In this document: one piece after another, positions 25,371 through 34,953 of the stretch
How positions within the stretch are numbered: the stretch's first letter is position 1
Layout of the letters: the number at the start of each line of letters is the position of its first letter
Assembly: GCA_021730635.1 (NCBI GenBank)
Contig: JAJNNC010000005.1
Span: 62,001-126,000, forward strand
Direction: 5' to 3'
Length of the DNA: 64,000 nt
From: Catalimonadaceae bacterium JC749
GTDB lineage: Bacteria; Bacteroidota; Bacteroidia; Cytophagales; Cyclobacteriaceae
Position numbers and translations under genes: made by a program
Notes under the pieces: generated by a model
What the model saw: the letters and a program-made list of their open reading frames with translations, nothing else
Told to the model about the DNA's origin: nothing
The model's database searches: none

Positions 25371-26804
25371 CTATACTAATTTTCTTTTGCTGGGTTCCTG
25401 ATTACTGTCATGGGTTTGATGGTATCTCCTGATAAACCACCAATACATAGGCACCCCGGTGAGCATCAGGGTAAGCCCTAAAGCAGCCTCGCGGGGCCGG
25501 CTGAAAATAGTATTGATAAACAAAGCAGCACAAAATAAAACAACGATGGCGGGTACAATTGGGTATCCCCATACTTTATAAGGTCTGGGTGCCTCAGGCA
25601 TTTTTTTTCTCAGAATAAAGACACCCAAGGTAGTAGCCCCATAGTAGATGAAAACCGCGAAAATGATCATATCCGTTAACTGGTCGAAAGTACCGGACAG
25701 TACCAGCAGGCAGGCCCATACGCCCTGGAATAAGAGAGAGTTGGCAGGAACCTGTGCCTGGTTTAACGTACCTACCTTTGAGAAAAACAACCCCTCCCGG
25801 GCCATCGCGAAATAGGGACGGCAGCTCGCCAGTATCGTAGCATTGGTACATCCCAGGGTTGTCAACAGGATCAGCACAGAAATAAACAAGGCTCCGTTAT
25901 CTCCCCAGAAGGTCCTTACTGCTTCTACAGCCGCAATCTGGTTGCCTGCCTGATGAATCTGTTCCAGGGCCGGCACCGACAAAAGGGACAGATAGGTCAC
26001 ATTGACCAGCAAATAAATGGCAATAACGACGAACACGCCAATGGTGATGCCTCTGGGGATATTGCGGTGAGCGTCTTTGATTTCCCCTCCTACAAATCCG
26101 ACAGTAGCCCAGCCCTGGTAAGCCCAGAAGGCTGACAGCATACCTGTAAAGACAGCACTCAGCGTCACGGGGGTAGGAAGGGTAGTTTCCATAACCAGGC
26201 TCCGGCTTATCGCTGAATAGCCGCTATTTAACCCAAAAAAAATAATCAGGAAAATGCCGCTAAACACCAGCAACAGGATGGCTGTGCTTACTTCTGCCCC
26301 GGCTTTAATGCCTTTGGTATTCACCCAGGTCAGCAGAACGATTAGCACTATTGCGGTGAGTTTAATGTTGAAGTCGGCAAAAGGATAAAATACGCCTCCG
26401 ATATTGATATCGGCCCATGCCGTCAGCATAGGGGGTACGGTCACAATGCTTTGCAACGACTGAGCGAATACATAGGCCAGCGAAGAGATAGCCGCAGTCT
26501 GTATAACGGTGAACAGAGACCAGCCGAACATGAAGGCAAAAAAACGGTTATAAATCTTTTTATAATAAGCATATTCCCCGCCCGTATTGGCAAGTAAACC
26601 TGCTATCTCCGCGTTGCTCAAAGCGCCAAACAGACTGATGACTCCTGCCAGTACCCAACAAAGCAGGATCCACCCTGAAGAATGAAGCTCTGCGGCCATC
26701 GGCGCCACTTTCTTATAGACACCTGAACCAATGATATTACCAATGACGACGACGATAACCAGCCGTAAGCCAAGAGAACGACTGAGATGCTGTGGGGAGG
26801 ACAT
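25371..26804 (-). CDS. APC family amino acid permease
   Basis: A 477-residue transporter with about twelve helices. The first helix carries the APC substrate motif VVIGNIIGSGVYKKVAP (about 16-32), followed by GVISLFGALSNAEIAGLLANTGGEYAYYKKIY, the family's second signature. YQGWATVGFVGGEIKDAHRNIPRG is also typical. It resembles the LAT-type branch of amino acid exchangers; the substrate is not fixed by sequence. It is part of a minus-strand run of transport genes, and the stop-to-start distance to paralogue A is about 106 bp. Confidence 0.9.
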   Translation of the reverse strand: MSSPQHLSRSLGLRLVIVVVIGNIIGSGVYKKVAPMAAELHSSGWILLCWVLAGVISLFGALSNAEIAGLLANTGGEYAYYKKIYNRFFAFMFGWSLFTVIQTAAISSLAYVFAQSLQSIVTVPPMLTAWADINIGGVFYPFADFNIKLTAIVLIVLLTWVNTKGIKAGAEVSTAILLLVFSGIFLIIFFGLNSGYSAISRSLVMETTLPTPVTLSAVFTGMLSAFWAYQGWATVGFVGGEIKDAHRNIPRGITIGVFVVIAIYLLVNVTYLSLLSVPALEQIHQAGNQIAAVEAVRTFWGDNGALFISVLILLTTLGCTNATILASCRPYFAMAREGLFFSKVGTLNQAQVPANSLLFQGVWACLLVLSGTFDQLTDMIIFAVFIYYGATTLGVFILRKKMPEAPRPYKVWGYPIVPAIVVLFCAALFINTIFSRPREAALGLTLMLTGVPMYWWFIRRYHQTHDSNQEPSKRKLV

Positions 26805-26936
26805 ATACTTTTACAATGAAGAGTTTTGAAAGTAGATAGTGCAAAAACCAAGCCTGTCAATTCCCTGAAACACACGGGAATAGGAATGGTGATGACATGT
26901 TTTGTTATAATTGTATGGTTTTCCTGGAGGTATCCA

Positions 26937-28094
26937 TTACAAAACAGCTTTGTCGTGGTCTGTTGCACTCAGCTTTTTTTCTTCTGTTAGTAATTCTGCT
27001 TCCGGTAGAGGCTTACCCCGCCAGTAGGTGGCCAGTATAGAACCCGTAATATTCATGACAGGCCCAAAGATGGCAGGCGCCAAGCCGACAGTGGCTATTT
27101 TTCCTAATTCATTGGCTAAGGCAGAGGCCAGTCCTCCATTTTGCATGCCTACTTCCAGGGCTATGGTCCGGCAGTCGCGCTCCGGCATTCTGCACAAACG
27201 AGCGCCCCAGTAACCCAGGAGGTAACCTGCCAGGTTATGAAAGATACCAGCCACTATCAGAATAAGACCGACCTGTAACAGGGCATCGCGCCCGGCCGCG
27301 GTAATAATGGTAATAATATAGGCGATGCCAAACATGGAAACAGCTGGCATAGCCTCATCCAGCCATTTGAACTTTCCATGGGCATAATGATGGAAGATCA
27401 AACCGGCCACCACCGGGATCACTACGATCTTCATCATATCCCACATCATGGCTAATACGCTGATCTCTATAAACTCACCAGCTAACCAGGCCATCAATAC
27501 CGGCGTAATCAGTGGGGCCAGCAGGGTGGCCAGGGCTGTCAGGGTCACCGACAAAGCCAGGTTGGCTTTCGCCAGATAAGACATCACATTAGAAGCCAGC
27601 CCGCTGGGCACCGATCCAATCAGGATGATGCCTGCTGCGATTTCCGGATTGACACCCAGCAGATGTGCCAGGCTGAAACCTACGAAGGGCATGATGGTAA
27701 ACTGACAGACCATGCCTACGATTACGCCTCTGGGCATTCTGACCACTCCGGCAAAATCCTGTATGCTCATCGTGGTCCCCATTCCAAACATGATGATCTG
27801 TAAGAGGGGTGTAATGAGTTTTTTCAGGTCAAATCCATTGATTTGCTGAAAATACACCGGATAAAACATGGCGACGGTCACGGAGGCGAAAATCAGCAGT
27901 GTAAACGAAAACCCCCTTAAAGACTCATAGCCTCTGAATCCTAAAGACAGGCAAAGAAAAAAGACAGTAAGTATCCATCCTACCGATTCCCCATTGCCTG
28001 ATAGTAACATGATTATGACAGCCAAAGCACTTAGGGCCGCCAGGCCAAACATACTTCGGATCAATAGTCGCTGGAATTTGTTTTTATGGTTCAT
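26937..28094 (-). CDS. Bile acid:sodium symporter (BASS) family transporter
   Basis: A 385-residue membrane protein. The BASS core is clear: FGMGTTMSIQDFAGVVRMPRG, IMPFVGFSLAHLLGVNPEIAAGIILIGSVPSGLASNVMSYLAKAN and the second crossover IALEVGMQNGGLASALANE. About 75 residues with two or more helices precede the core, an extension seen in some bacterial members. BASS proteins import organic acids with sodium. The substrate is probably a small carboxylate or pantoate-like molecule rather than bile acid, but this is not determined. Confidence 0.93.
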   Translation of the reverse strand: MNHKNKFQRLLIRSMFGLAALSALAVIIMLLSGNGESVGWILTVFFLCLSLGFRGYESLRGFSFTLLIFASVTVAMFYPVYFQQINGFDLKKLITPLLQIIMFGMGTTMSIQDFAGVVRMPRGVIVGMVCQFTIMPFVGFSLAHLLGVNPEIAAGIILIGSVPSGLASNVMSYLAKANLALSVTLTALATLLAPLITPVLMAWLAGEFIEISVLAMMWDMMKIVVIPVVAGLIFHHYAHGKFKWLDEAMPAVSMFGIAYIITIITAAGRDALLQVGLILIVAGIFHNLAGYLLGYWGARLCRMPERDCRTIALEVGMQNGGLASALANELGKIATVGLAPAIFGPVMNITGSILATYWRGKPLPEAELLTEEKKLSATDHDKAVL

Positions 28095-28190
28095 GTATAG
28101 CAGTAGATATTAGTTGATGTAATAGTGAAGGATGATCTTTAGAAGTAATACAAATTTAATGTTTGAGGTAGCAGGTACATAATAGGTCAT

Positions 28191-31100
28191 TCAGGAGTTT
28201 AGAGCTACACGCTGCTTACCTGTCATTCCGGATTGTCCCAACCGAAGCTTTACTACTTTCTCTTTGAGCCGTGCCGACAGCAGATACATCACCGGCACTA
28301 AAATCAGTGTCAGAAAAGTGCCAAAGATGAGCCCAAAAATCATGGTCCATGACAAGGGGCCCCAGAAAGCTGCATTGTCACCGCCAAAGTAAATATGTGG
28401 ATTGAGTTCGGTAAACAAGGTGACAAAGTCAATGTTGAAGCCCACGGCCAGCGGGATCAGACCCAGGGTAGCCGCCATGGCTGTCAACAGCACGGGCGTC
28501 ATCCTGATCATAGAAGCTTCTGCAATAGCGGCTCTGCGTTCCACCCCCTGGGCAATGAGCAAATCGGTAAATTCTACCAACAATATCCCGTTGCGTACCA
28601 CAATACCTGCCAGGGCCATCAACCCAATGCCTGTCATGACAATGGATATTTCCATTCTGAAAAGTGAAAAGCCAATCAGCACACCTATTACGCTGAGCAC
28701 AATTTCTGATAAAATGATCAGCGGTTTGCTCAGGGAGTTAAACTGTATCACCAGGATCATAAAAATCAGTCCGGCGGCTACCATGAAAGCCACATTGAGA
28801 AAAGAGGATGTTTCCTGCTGTTCTTCCTGTTCTCCTGTCATTTTAATTTCCACTTCGTCGGATTTGGAAAAAGTAGCCAGCCGATCCTGTATATCAGCCA
28901 CTACTTCATTGGCGGTAAAGCCACCCAGCACATTAGAAGACAAGGTAATCACTCGCTTCTGGTCTACGCGGTGAATGCCTGCATAGCTGTTGGTATACTG
29001 GCTGTGGGCAATGGCCGACAGAGGAACCTGGCGTACGGCTCCCCCCATACTCATATCCCTAAAGACAATGGGCAGGTTCATCAGCATGTTGATGTCGTTG
29101 CGCTGCTCCTGTCGCATCCGCAACTGAATGGGATAGTCATCATTTTCATCCCTGAACTTGGAGATTTCTTTCCCATAGATGGCGGTTCTCAAGGCAGCGC
29201 CCACCTGACCTGTGGATATCCCCTCCCGGTTGGCCTTTTCCCGGTCAATATTGATGGCGATTTCCGGTTTATTGCTCTGAAAGTCAGACTTCAGTTCTTC
29301 CACCCCCGGTATCTGTAGCGAATCCAGGTATTTTTTTACCCGGTCGGCCGTAGCCACCAATACATCGAAATTGTCTGCGGCGATCTCAATGTTGATGGGC
29401 TTTCCGGTGGGAGGGCCGTTTTGTTCCTGGCTGACAGAAATTTCAGCGCCTTTGATACCTTTCACGGTTTCCCTTACTTTGTCCAGGTACGCAGCCGTAG
29501 ACTGGCCGTCGCGCCTGGAAAATTCTACAAAAGCGACGGTGACTTTTCCCAGGTGGGGACTTGCCTGGCTACCACTTTCCAGAAAGTTTTCGCTGGCACC
29601 TACGGCTACGTTAGAGATGACAGATTCCACAATAGGATTATTTTTGCCAACCACCTGGATTACCCGTTTCTCTACGATCCGGGTGATGGAGTCTGTCACC
29701 CGTTGATCTGTTCCGATGGGCATCCGGATAAAAGTGAAGATAAAGTTAGGATCACCCTGAGGGAAAAAAACCACAGGAGGCTGACGCCAAGCGGTAAAAG
29801 CAATGGAAAAGAAAAACAACAGCACGGTAGCCAACATCACCCCGATGGGTCTCCAGCCTTGAAGACACCAGGTCACTATGCTTTTATACCGTAGCTGCAC
29901 CTGCGGCCACACCTTATGTTGAAAACGCCGGATGGCTCTTTCCAGAAAAAAGTGATGTAGTGCGTAGATCAGGAAGATAAAGATGATAAAGTTGCCCATG
30001 CCTACCATGCCGGTTATATAGAACATCAGGGCCAGGCCACCAAAAATGACCATGGTCACTTTAAAGCCGCGGCTTATTTTCTTATCCTGCGCTGCCTGCT
30101 GGTGAGGTTTCATAAAGTCTACGGCAAATACCGGGTTGATGATGTAAGCCACCAGCAAAGAAGCCAGCAGCGTGACGATGAGGGTAATGGGTAGATAAAA
30201 CATGAAACTGCCGACCACACCGGGCCAGAAAGCCAGGGGCACAAAGGGAGCCAATACCACCAGGGTACCGGACAGTACCGGCAGAAATACTTCCCCGGCT
30301 GCAATCTTGGCTGCCTTCTTCACCGGCACTTTTCCGTTGTCAAAGATACGGTGGGTGTTTTCTATCATTACAATGGCGTCGTCTACGACAATACCCAGCG
30401 CCAGTAAGAAAGAGAAAAGCACCATCATGTTGAGGGTGAAACCCAGACTGGGCAAAATCAGAAAAGCGATAAAGCTGGAGATGGGTACCGACAATCCCAC
30501 AAAAATAGCATTGGTGGCTCCCATGAAAAACATCAGGATCAGGGTGACCAGAATAAAGCCGATGATAATCGTGTTGATCAGGTCGTGTAAGGTTACCCGG
30601 GTATTGTCCGACTGGTCGGAGGTGATGGTTACCTTCACCCCCTGGGGCAGTGTATTCTCTTCAAAATCTGATACCATCGCATTGATCTGGTCGGAAGCGT
30701 TAATCAGGTTTTCACCTCCCCGTTTGATCACATTCAGGGTAATCACGTTTGCTTCGTCAAGGCGGGCGAAGCTTTCCTGTTCTTCATGGGCATCCACTAC
30801 TTCTGCAACGTCTTTCAGATAAATTTTTCCGCCCATGATAGAACCGATCACTGTGTTTCCGATCTGGCTGGCAGACACATACTCTCCATTGACACTCAGG
30901 GAGCGTTTGACACCGTCGCCGGAGAGCTGCCCTCCCGATACGATCATGTTTTCATAACGGATAGCACTCTCTATATCATCCAGACTGACGCCGGCCAGTG
31001 CTGCCCTGAACATATCTATGTTAATTTGTACTTCCCGCTCCAGGGCTCCTACTATATCCACCCGACGAATTTCTTTGAGCGACTCTATCTTTTCCTGCAA

Positions 31101-31598
31101 CTGATCAGCATAATCTTTCAAGGTTTCCAGGTCATAATCCCCGGAAATATTCACGTTCATGATGGGTACTTCAGAAATGTCAATATCCATTACCTGGGGG
31201 TCGTCCGGAAGGTCGTTGGGCAGATCGGGCATGGCCCTGTCCACGGCATCCTGTACTTCCCGCTTGGCTTCGTTGACATCCACATCGGTTTCAAACTCTA
31301 CAATGAGATTAGAAAAATCCTGCACAGAGTTACTGGAAATCTTCTTGACGCCAGCAATGGACTTTACCTCCTTTTCCAAATGCTTGGTTACCAGGCTTTC
31401 CATGTCGGCGGGAGAGGTGCCCGGATAGATGGTGGCCACATAGATCTGGGGAAAGACCACTTCCGGAAACTGTTCTTTGGGCATATTGATATAGGAGAAC
31501 AAACCTGCCAGTGTGATAATAATGGTCGCAATGTAAATGCTCATTTTATTGTCAATAGCCCAACTGGTGGGTTTGAATTCTTTATGGTTATCTTCCAT
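28191..31598 (-). CDS. RND efflux pump inner-membrane transporter (AcrB/HAE1-like)
   Basis: A 1135-residue RND protein. After an N-terminal polar extension (MEDNHKEFKPTSWAIDNKMS) comes the first helix, a large periplasmic domain (about 50-350), helices 2-6 with the proton-relay pair in LALGIVVDDAIVMIENTHR, a second periplasmic domain and helices 8-12 (GIGLMALAGIVVRNGILLVEF, SMIRMTPVLLTAMAATLG). Length is slightly above the usual 1030-1060 because of the loop after helix 6. It expels drugs, detergents or lipids using the proton gradient. The adaptor gene lies 38 bp upstream of its start; no TolC-type channel gene is present in the window. Confidence 0.95.
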   Translation of the reverse strand: MEDNHKEFKPTSWAIDNKMSIYIATIIITLAGLFSYINMPKEQFPEVVFPQIYVATIYPGTSPADMESLVTKHLEKEVKSIAGVKKISSNSVQDFSNLIVEFETDVDVNEAKREVQDAVDRAMPDLPNDLPDDPQVMDIDISEVPIMNVNISGDYDLETLKDYADQLQEKIESLKEIRRVDIVGALEREVQINIDMFRAALAGVSLDDIESAIRYENMIVSGGQLSGDGVKRSLSVNGEYVSASQIGNTVIGSIMGGKIYLKDVAEVVDAHEEQESFARLDEANVITLNVIKRGGENLINASDQINAMVSDFEENTLPQGVKVTITSDQSDNTRVTLHDLINTIIIGFILVTLILMFFMGATNAIFVGLSVPISSFIAFLILPSLGFTLNMMVLFSFLLALGIVVDDAIVMIENTHRIFDNGKVPVKKAAKIAAGEVFLPVLSGTLVVLAPFVPLAFWPGVVGSFMFYLPITLIVTLLASLLVAYIINPVFAVDFMKPHQQAAQDKKISRGFKVTMVIFGGLALMFYITGMVGMGNFIIFIFLIYALHHFFLERAIRRFQHKVWPQVQLRYKSIVTWCLQGWRPIGVMLATVLLFFFSIAFTAWRQPPVVFFPQGDPNFIFTFIRMPIGTDQRVTDSITRIVEKRVIQVVGKNNPIVESVISNVAVGASENFLESGSQASPHLGKVTVAFVEFSRRDGQSTAAYLDKVRETVKGIKGAEISVSQEQNGPPTGKPINIEIAADNFDVLVATADRVKKYLDSLQIPGVEELKSDFQSNKPEIAINIDREKANREGISTGQVGAALRTAIYGKEISKFRDENDDYPIQLRMRQEQRNDINMLMNLPIVFRDMSMGGAVRQVPLSAIAHSQYTNSYAGIHRVDQKRVITLSSNVLGGFTANEVVADIQDRLATFSKSDEVEIKMTGEQEEQQETSSFLNVAFMVAAGLIFMILVIQFNSLSKPLIILSEIVLSVIGVLIGFSLFRMEISIVMTGIGLMALAGIVVRNGILLVEFTDLLIAQGVERRAAIAEASMIRMTPVLLTAMAATLGLIPLAVGFNIDFVTLFTELNPHIYFGGDNAAFWGPLSWTMIFGLIFGTFLTLILVPVMYLLSARLKEKVVKLRLGQSGMTGKQRVALNS

Positions 31599-31636
31599 AG
31601 GGATAGACTTGAAAGGTATAACAGGAAAAAAATTCT

Positions 31637-32770
31637 TTACAGGCTCACAAGTTCACCGTCGCTTAGGCCCTGGAAACCTACCGTGATGACTTTATCACCG
31701 GGGTTCAGACCGGAAGTGGCCTGCACCTGGTGATTGTATACCTTCGATATTTTCACAGGTCTTTTTCGGGCAATAGTTTTGTTGCCGGCCGTTTCAACTA
31801 CATAGACAACTTGCTCACCCGCAATATTCTGCACCACATTGATGGGTACCACTATGGCGGAAGGCTCGCTGTGGAAAACAACCCTGATGATGGCAGCCAT
31901 ATTGGGCCGTAGCGTCGGCAGAGAGGGCAGCGAAACTTCTAAGGTGAAAGTGCGCGACAGTGGGTTGATGTTGTTTCCCACAAATGTGACCTTCGCTTCC
32001 AGGGTCTGCTTCACATCCGGCACCTGCACCATGACCTTGTCTCCCTGATGGATCATGCTGATGTACGCCTCAGATATGTCAGCTTTTACTTTCATATTGT
32101 CCGTATTAATGACCCGGAAAGAAGGCATACCCGGTGCGATGTTTTCCCCTTCCTTGATATTGACTTCATCGACTCTACCCCTGATGGGAGCGACAATCTG
32201 AGACATTTCGTCTTGGGTATGAAGGGTCGCCAAGCGCTTTTCCAGACTTTCTTTGTTATTTTTCGCCTGCAGGTATTGAATCTCTGTGCCAATCTTTTTC
32301 TCCCACAGTTTTTGCTGGCGCTCATAAAGATTATCAGCAAGCTCCAGAGAGGTTTTCACTTCTTCAATATTTCTCAGGATCAGAGCATTGTCGATACGAG
32401 CCAGCACCTGGCCTTTAGCCACCGGATCTCCTTCTTTCACCAGGACATTGGTAATGACGCCGGCTGATTTGGCACTGACCTGAATGTTGTCTTCCACATC
32501 AACAATACCCTGGGTCTGTACAAAATAATCAAAGCTTTGAGGAGCCAGGGTCAGGGTTTCTACTTCTTTCGCGTTGAGAGTGGTAGTATCCTGTTTTTCC
32601 AGAGCCAGCGATTCTTCCAGTTGCTGTATCTCTTTGGTCAGCCGGGCATGTTCTGTTTTCAGCTGCTCCAGCCGGGCCTGCTTGTTTTCTGCAGTGGAAG
32701 TACTGCATGCAGTCAACAGGCAGGCCACTGCCCAAACAAGGAATAAGTGGAAAATGAGAGATGGTTTCAT
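31637..32770 (-). CDS. RND efflux periplasmic adaptor lipoprotein (membrane fusion protein)
   Basis: A 377-residue lipoprotein (MKPSLIFHLFLVWAVACLLT, lipobox Cys at 22; an in-frame ATG three codons upstream, at 32779, is less likely). A coiled coil at about 30-60 is followed by the lipoyl-like half motif SAGVITNVLVKEGDPVAKGQVLARIDN, an alpha-hairpin and the second lipoyl half (IVAPIRGRVDEVNIKEGENIAPGMP), then barrel and membrane-proximal domains. It bridges the RND transporter to an outer-membrane channel. The transporter gene follows after 38 bp, so the two form an operon. Confidence 0.93.
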   Translation of the reverse strand: MKPSLIFHLFLVWAVACLLTACSTSTAENKQARLEQLKTEHARLTKEIQQLEESLALEKQDTTTLNAKEVETLTLAPQSFDYFVQTQGIVDVEDNIQVSAKSAGVITNVLVKEGDPVAKGQVLARIDNALILRNIEEVKTSLELADNLYERQQKLWEKKIGTEIQYLQAKNNKESLEKRLATLHTQDEMSQIVAPIRGRVDEVNIKEGENIAPGMPSFRVINTDNMKVKADISEAYISMIHQGDKVMVQVPDVKQTLEAKVTFVGNNINPLSRTFTLEVSLPSLPTLRPNMAAIIRVVFHSEPSAIVVPINVVQNIAGEQVVYVVETAGNKTIARKRPVKISKVYNHQVQATSGLNPGDKVITVGFQGLSDGELVSL

Positions 32771-32936
32771 ACAATACATTGTTTTTCAGGAGTGGTAAAG
32801 GCATATCTATGTAAAAAACAAAAAGCAGTGATCATGCAAGGCATGATTAAAGATTGATAAGCAGATGAACTTAATAGTATAATAGCCTTATGCCTGAAAT
32901 ATCAGGAAAGGAATGCACAAGGCTGATCTTAACAAA

Positions 32937-33275
32937 CTAAGGTGCTAGGGCACTCAGATGGGTATAATAGATATTAAAAGAATGGGTATTGACAAAAAGT
33001 GCACTACAGTTATGATACTGGATAGCGGCGATGTCAACGGCAAACGTTGTGGCCACCCAGTAAATTAAAAAGGTAGCAAGATGGATACGTGTTGCTACCT
33101 CTACCGTGTTCGCTTTAGAAGCCACAATCTGTTTGACTTCCGCTTTCTTGGCGTTGTAGTCTTTCATCATGAAATAAGGAGCCAGCAGATCTACCGCAAA
33201 AAAGCTTTGGGTCAGGATCAGCAAAGTAGCGAACAGGCACAAAAAGCGGTTCCTTATAGAAGTAAGACTTTTCAT
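32937..33275 (-). CDS. Small exported or membrane protein of an unrecognised family, paralogue B
   Basis: A 112-residue protein homologous to the 114-residue protein at 24920. It has an N-terminal hydrophobic segment (LCLFATLLILTQSFFAV), a charged middle, IHLATFLIYWVATTFAVDIA and the tail NIYYTHLSALAP. Two cysteines occur, one in the signal and one in the shared YHNCSALFVN motif. It lies 166 bp upstream of the RND adaptor on the same strand and might be co-expressed with it. The two 3' ends also resemble each other at DNA level (GGTATAATAG within the coding end), which supports duplication. Confidence 0.75.
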   Translation of the reverse strand: MKSLTSIRNRFLCLFATLLILTQSFFAVDLLAPYFMMKDYNAKKAEVKQIVASKANTVEVATRIHLATFLIYWVATTFAVDIAAIQYHNCSALFVNTHSFNIYYTHLSALAP

Positions 33276-33554
33276 CTCAGTGGCAACTCATCATATCAAC
33301 GAAATATGTCCAAAGTTCGTTGAAAAACAAACAACTATTTCATATCCCCACTATAATATTTTTAGAAAGGAAGACCAGGCTCGGCCTGGAGATTCAGTCG
33401 TATTTCACAGTCCTGCGAGGCGACTTTGGCTTCATACAAGGCCAGGAAACCTTAGGAAAATACGTACCATAAGGCTCAAGGCAATAAAGAAATGCAGAAA
33501 AGCAGGTATTGTCAAGCTGTATGAAATACACCTCAATGATCGCGAACGAGGCCC

Positions 33555-33926
33555 TTATTCATGGTTAGTTTCCTCCGATACTTTTCTGTACTGTTCTCCC
33601 CAGTCGGAGATATGCTGCAGCATGGGGCGCATGGTTGAACCCAGGTCCGTGAGTTCATATTCCACCCTAGGCGGCACTTCAGGATACACCATGCGCTTGA
33701 CCAACTGATCATTTTCTAATTCTCTCAACTGAGCGACCAACATTCTGTCCGACACATCCGGAATGGCTTTACGAAGCTGGCTATACCGCATGGTACCGTT
33801 TTCCATGAGTCTCCACAGAATATTTGACTTCCACCGGCCACCAATCAGCGATAAGGTAAAACCCATGCCGCAGGTTGCGTTGATTTTTTTCTCATTCAAA
33901 GCATTGGTAGAGTTCTTCTTTCTCAT
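33555..33926 (-). CDS. HxlR family winged-helix transcriptional regulator
   Basis: A 123-residue regulator with the complete HxlR domain: CGMGFTLSLIGGRWKSNILW, MRYSQLRKAIPDVSDRMLVA (recognition region) and QLVKRMVYPEVPPRVEYELTDLG (wing). Cys19, just before helix 1, is the usual redox- or aldehyde-sensing Cys of the family. It is divergent from the SDR gene at 34030, and an inverted repeat fills the 103-bp gap. It therefore probably represses the SDR gene and itself. Confidence 0.93.
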   Translation of the reverse strand: MRKKNSTNALNEKKINATCGMGFTLSLIGGRWKSNILWRLMENGTMRYSQLRKAIPDVSDRMLVAQLRELENDQLVKRMVYPEVPPRVEYELTDLGSTMRPMLQHISDWGEQYRKVSEETNHE

Positions 33927-33929
33927 TTC

Positions 33930-33978
33930 TTACTTTTTTGTAAGTACTTAACAATTTTATTAATACTTACAAAAGTAA
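33930..33978. promoter_or_regulatory. Operator-like inverted repeats between the HxlR and SDR genes
   Basis: TTACTTTTTTGTAAGTA (33930-33946) and TACTTACAAAAGTAA (33964-33978) are mirror copies 17 bp apart. Each is itself a TTAC-N4/6-GTAA palindrome. A -7-like TATGTTTA (33990-33997) for the SDR gene lies 11 bp further on, so binding would cover the promoter. HxlR proteins of other bacteria bind similar TTAC/GTAA palindromes. Confidence 0.6.
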
Positions 33979-34029
33979 AGTGATTGACCTATGTTTACAA
34001 CAGGATTAAAACACTAACTATACAGAAGG

Positions 34030-34773
34030 ATGAACCGATTGAATCATAAAGTAGCCTTTATTACCGGGGGAAGCCGGGGTATGGGAGCTGCCATAGCCTT
34101 ACGACTGGCGCAGGAAGGAGCTGATATTGTTTTTACCCATTCAGGGAGTCATCAGCGACAAGCAGAAGCCTTGGAAAATCAAATTCAGGAAATGGGAAGG
34201 AAAGCCCTGGGCATCGTTGCCAGAAACGAATATGCTGATGAATTAATCATGGCCCTTGAGAAGGGAGCTCAGACATTGGGTGGTATTGATATCCTGGTAA
34301 ACAATGCCGGCATCTATGCCCTGGGATACTTACCGGACCTCACCCTGGAAGCCTTCGATCAACTCATGGCTGTCAACGTAAGGGCTGTGTTTATCACTTC
34401 CCGGTATGCGGCCCGCTATATGAAAGAAGGAGGACGTATTATTAACATTGGCAGCAATCTGGCAGAACGTGTGTCCGGATCAGGAGTAAGCTTATACGCT
34501 ATGAGCAAATCCGCGCTGATCGGATTGACCAAAGGTATTGCTCGCGATCTGGGGCCCCGCCATATTGCGGTGAACCTGATTCAGCCTGGTTCTACCAATA
34601 CGGATATGAATCCGGAAGCAGGAGAAAGTGCTGACGAACAAAAAAATATGATGGCAATACAGCGGTTTATTCAGCCTCATGAGATTGCTGGGATGGTGGC
34701 TTATCTGGCCAGTGAGGAAAGCCAGATGATCACTGGGGCTATCCTCACCATAGATGGAGGCGCAAACACTTAG
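34030..34773 (+). CDS. Short-chain dehydrogenase/reductase (SDR), classical type
   Basis: A 247-residue NAD(P)-dependent oxidoreductase of the FabG-like classical SDR type. Cofactor motif TGGSRGMG (12-19), NNAG (90-93), catalytic Ser141, Tyr155 and Lys159 (YAMSK), and the C-terminal GAILTIDGGANT. All catalytic residues are present and the length is standard. The divergent HxlR gene suggests induction by a reactive electrophile or quinone; the substrate cannot be told. No partner gene follows on this strand. Confidence 0.93.
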   Translation: MNRLNHKVAFITGGSRGMGAAIALRLAQEGADIVFTHSGSHQRQAEALENQIQEMGRKALGIVARNEYADELIMALEKGAQTLGGIDILVNNAGIYALGYLPDLTLEAFDQLMAVNVRAVFITSRYAARYMKEGGRIINIGSNLAERVSGSGVSLYAMSKSALIGLTKGIARDLGPRHIAVNLIQPGSTNTDMNPEAGESADEQKNMMAIQRFIQPHEIAGMVAYLASEESQMITGAILTIDGGANT

Positions 34774-34953
34774 GGCTGTTAATTCTGGGGTACGGGGGCA
34801 TAGCTGATCTGAGTAGCCTGCTATTTTGCAATCTTTTTTGGGTGAGCATTCCATGTCTTACCCGGAAACCGGCCACATTGATTAGCACCGCCTCTTTCTG
34901 CTGGATAGAAACACAATCATTCTGTATAGCCTCAGCCTTTGTGGAGAGAGTTT

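Noticed and set aside
33280-33708. Plus-strand 142-codon frame including the segment IRLKAIKKCRKAGIVKLYEI
   Set aside because: It overlaps the HxlR gene and matches nothing known. It could hide a decayed gene, but nothing supports it.
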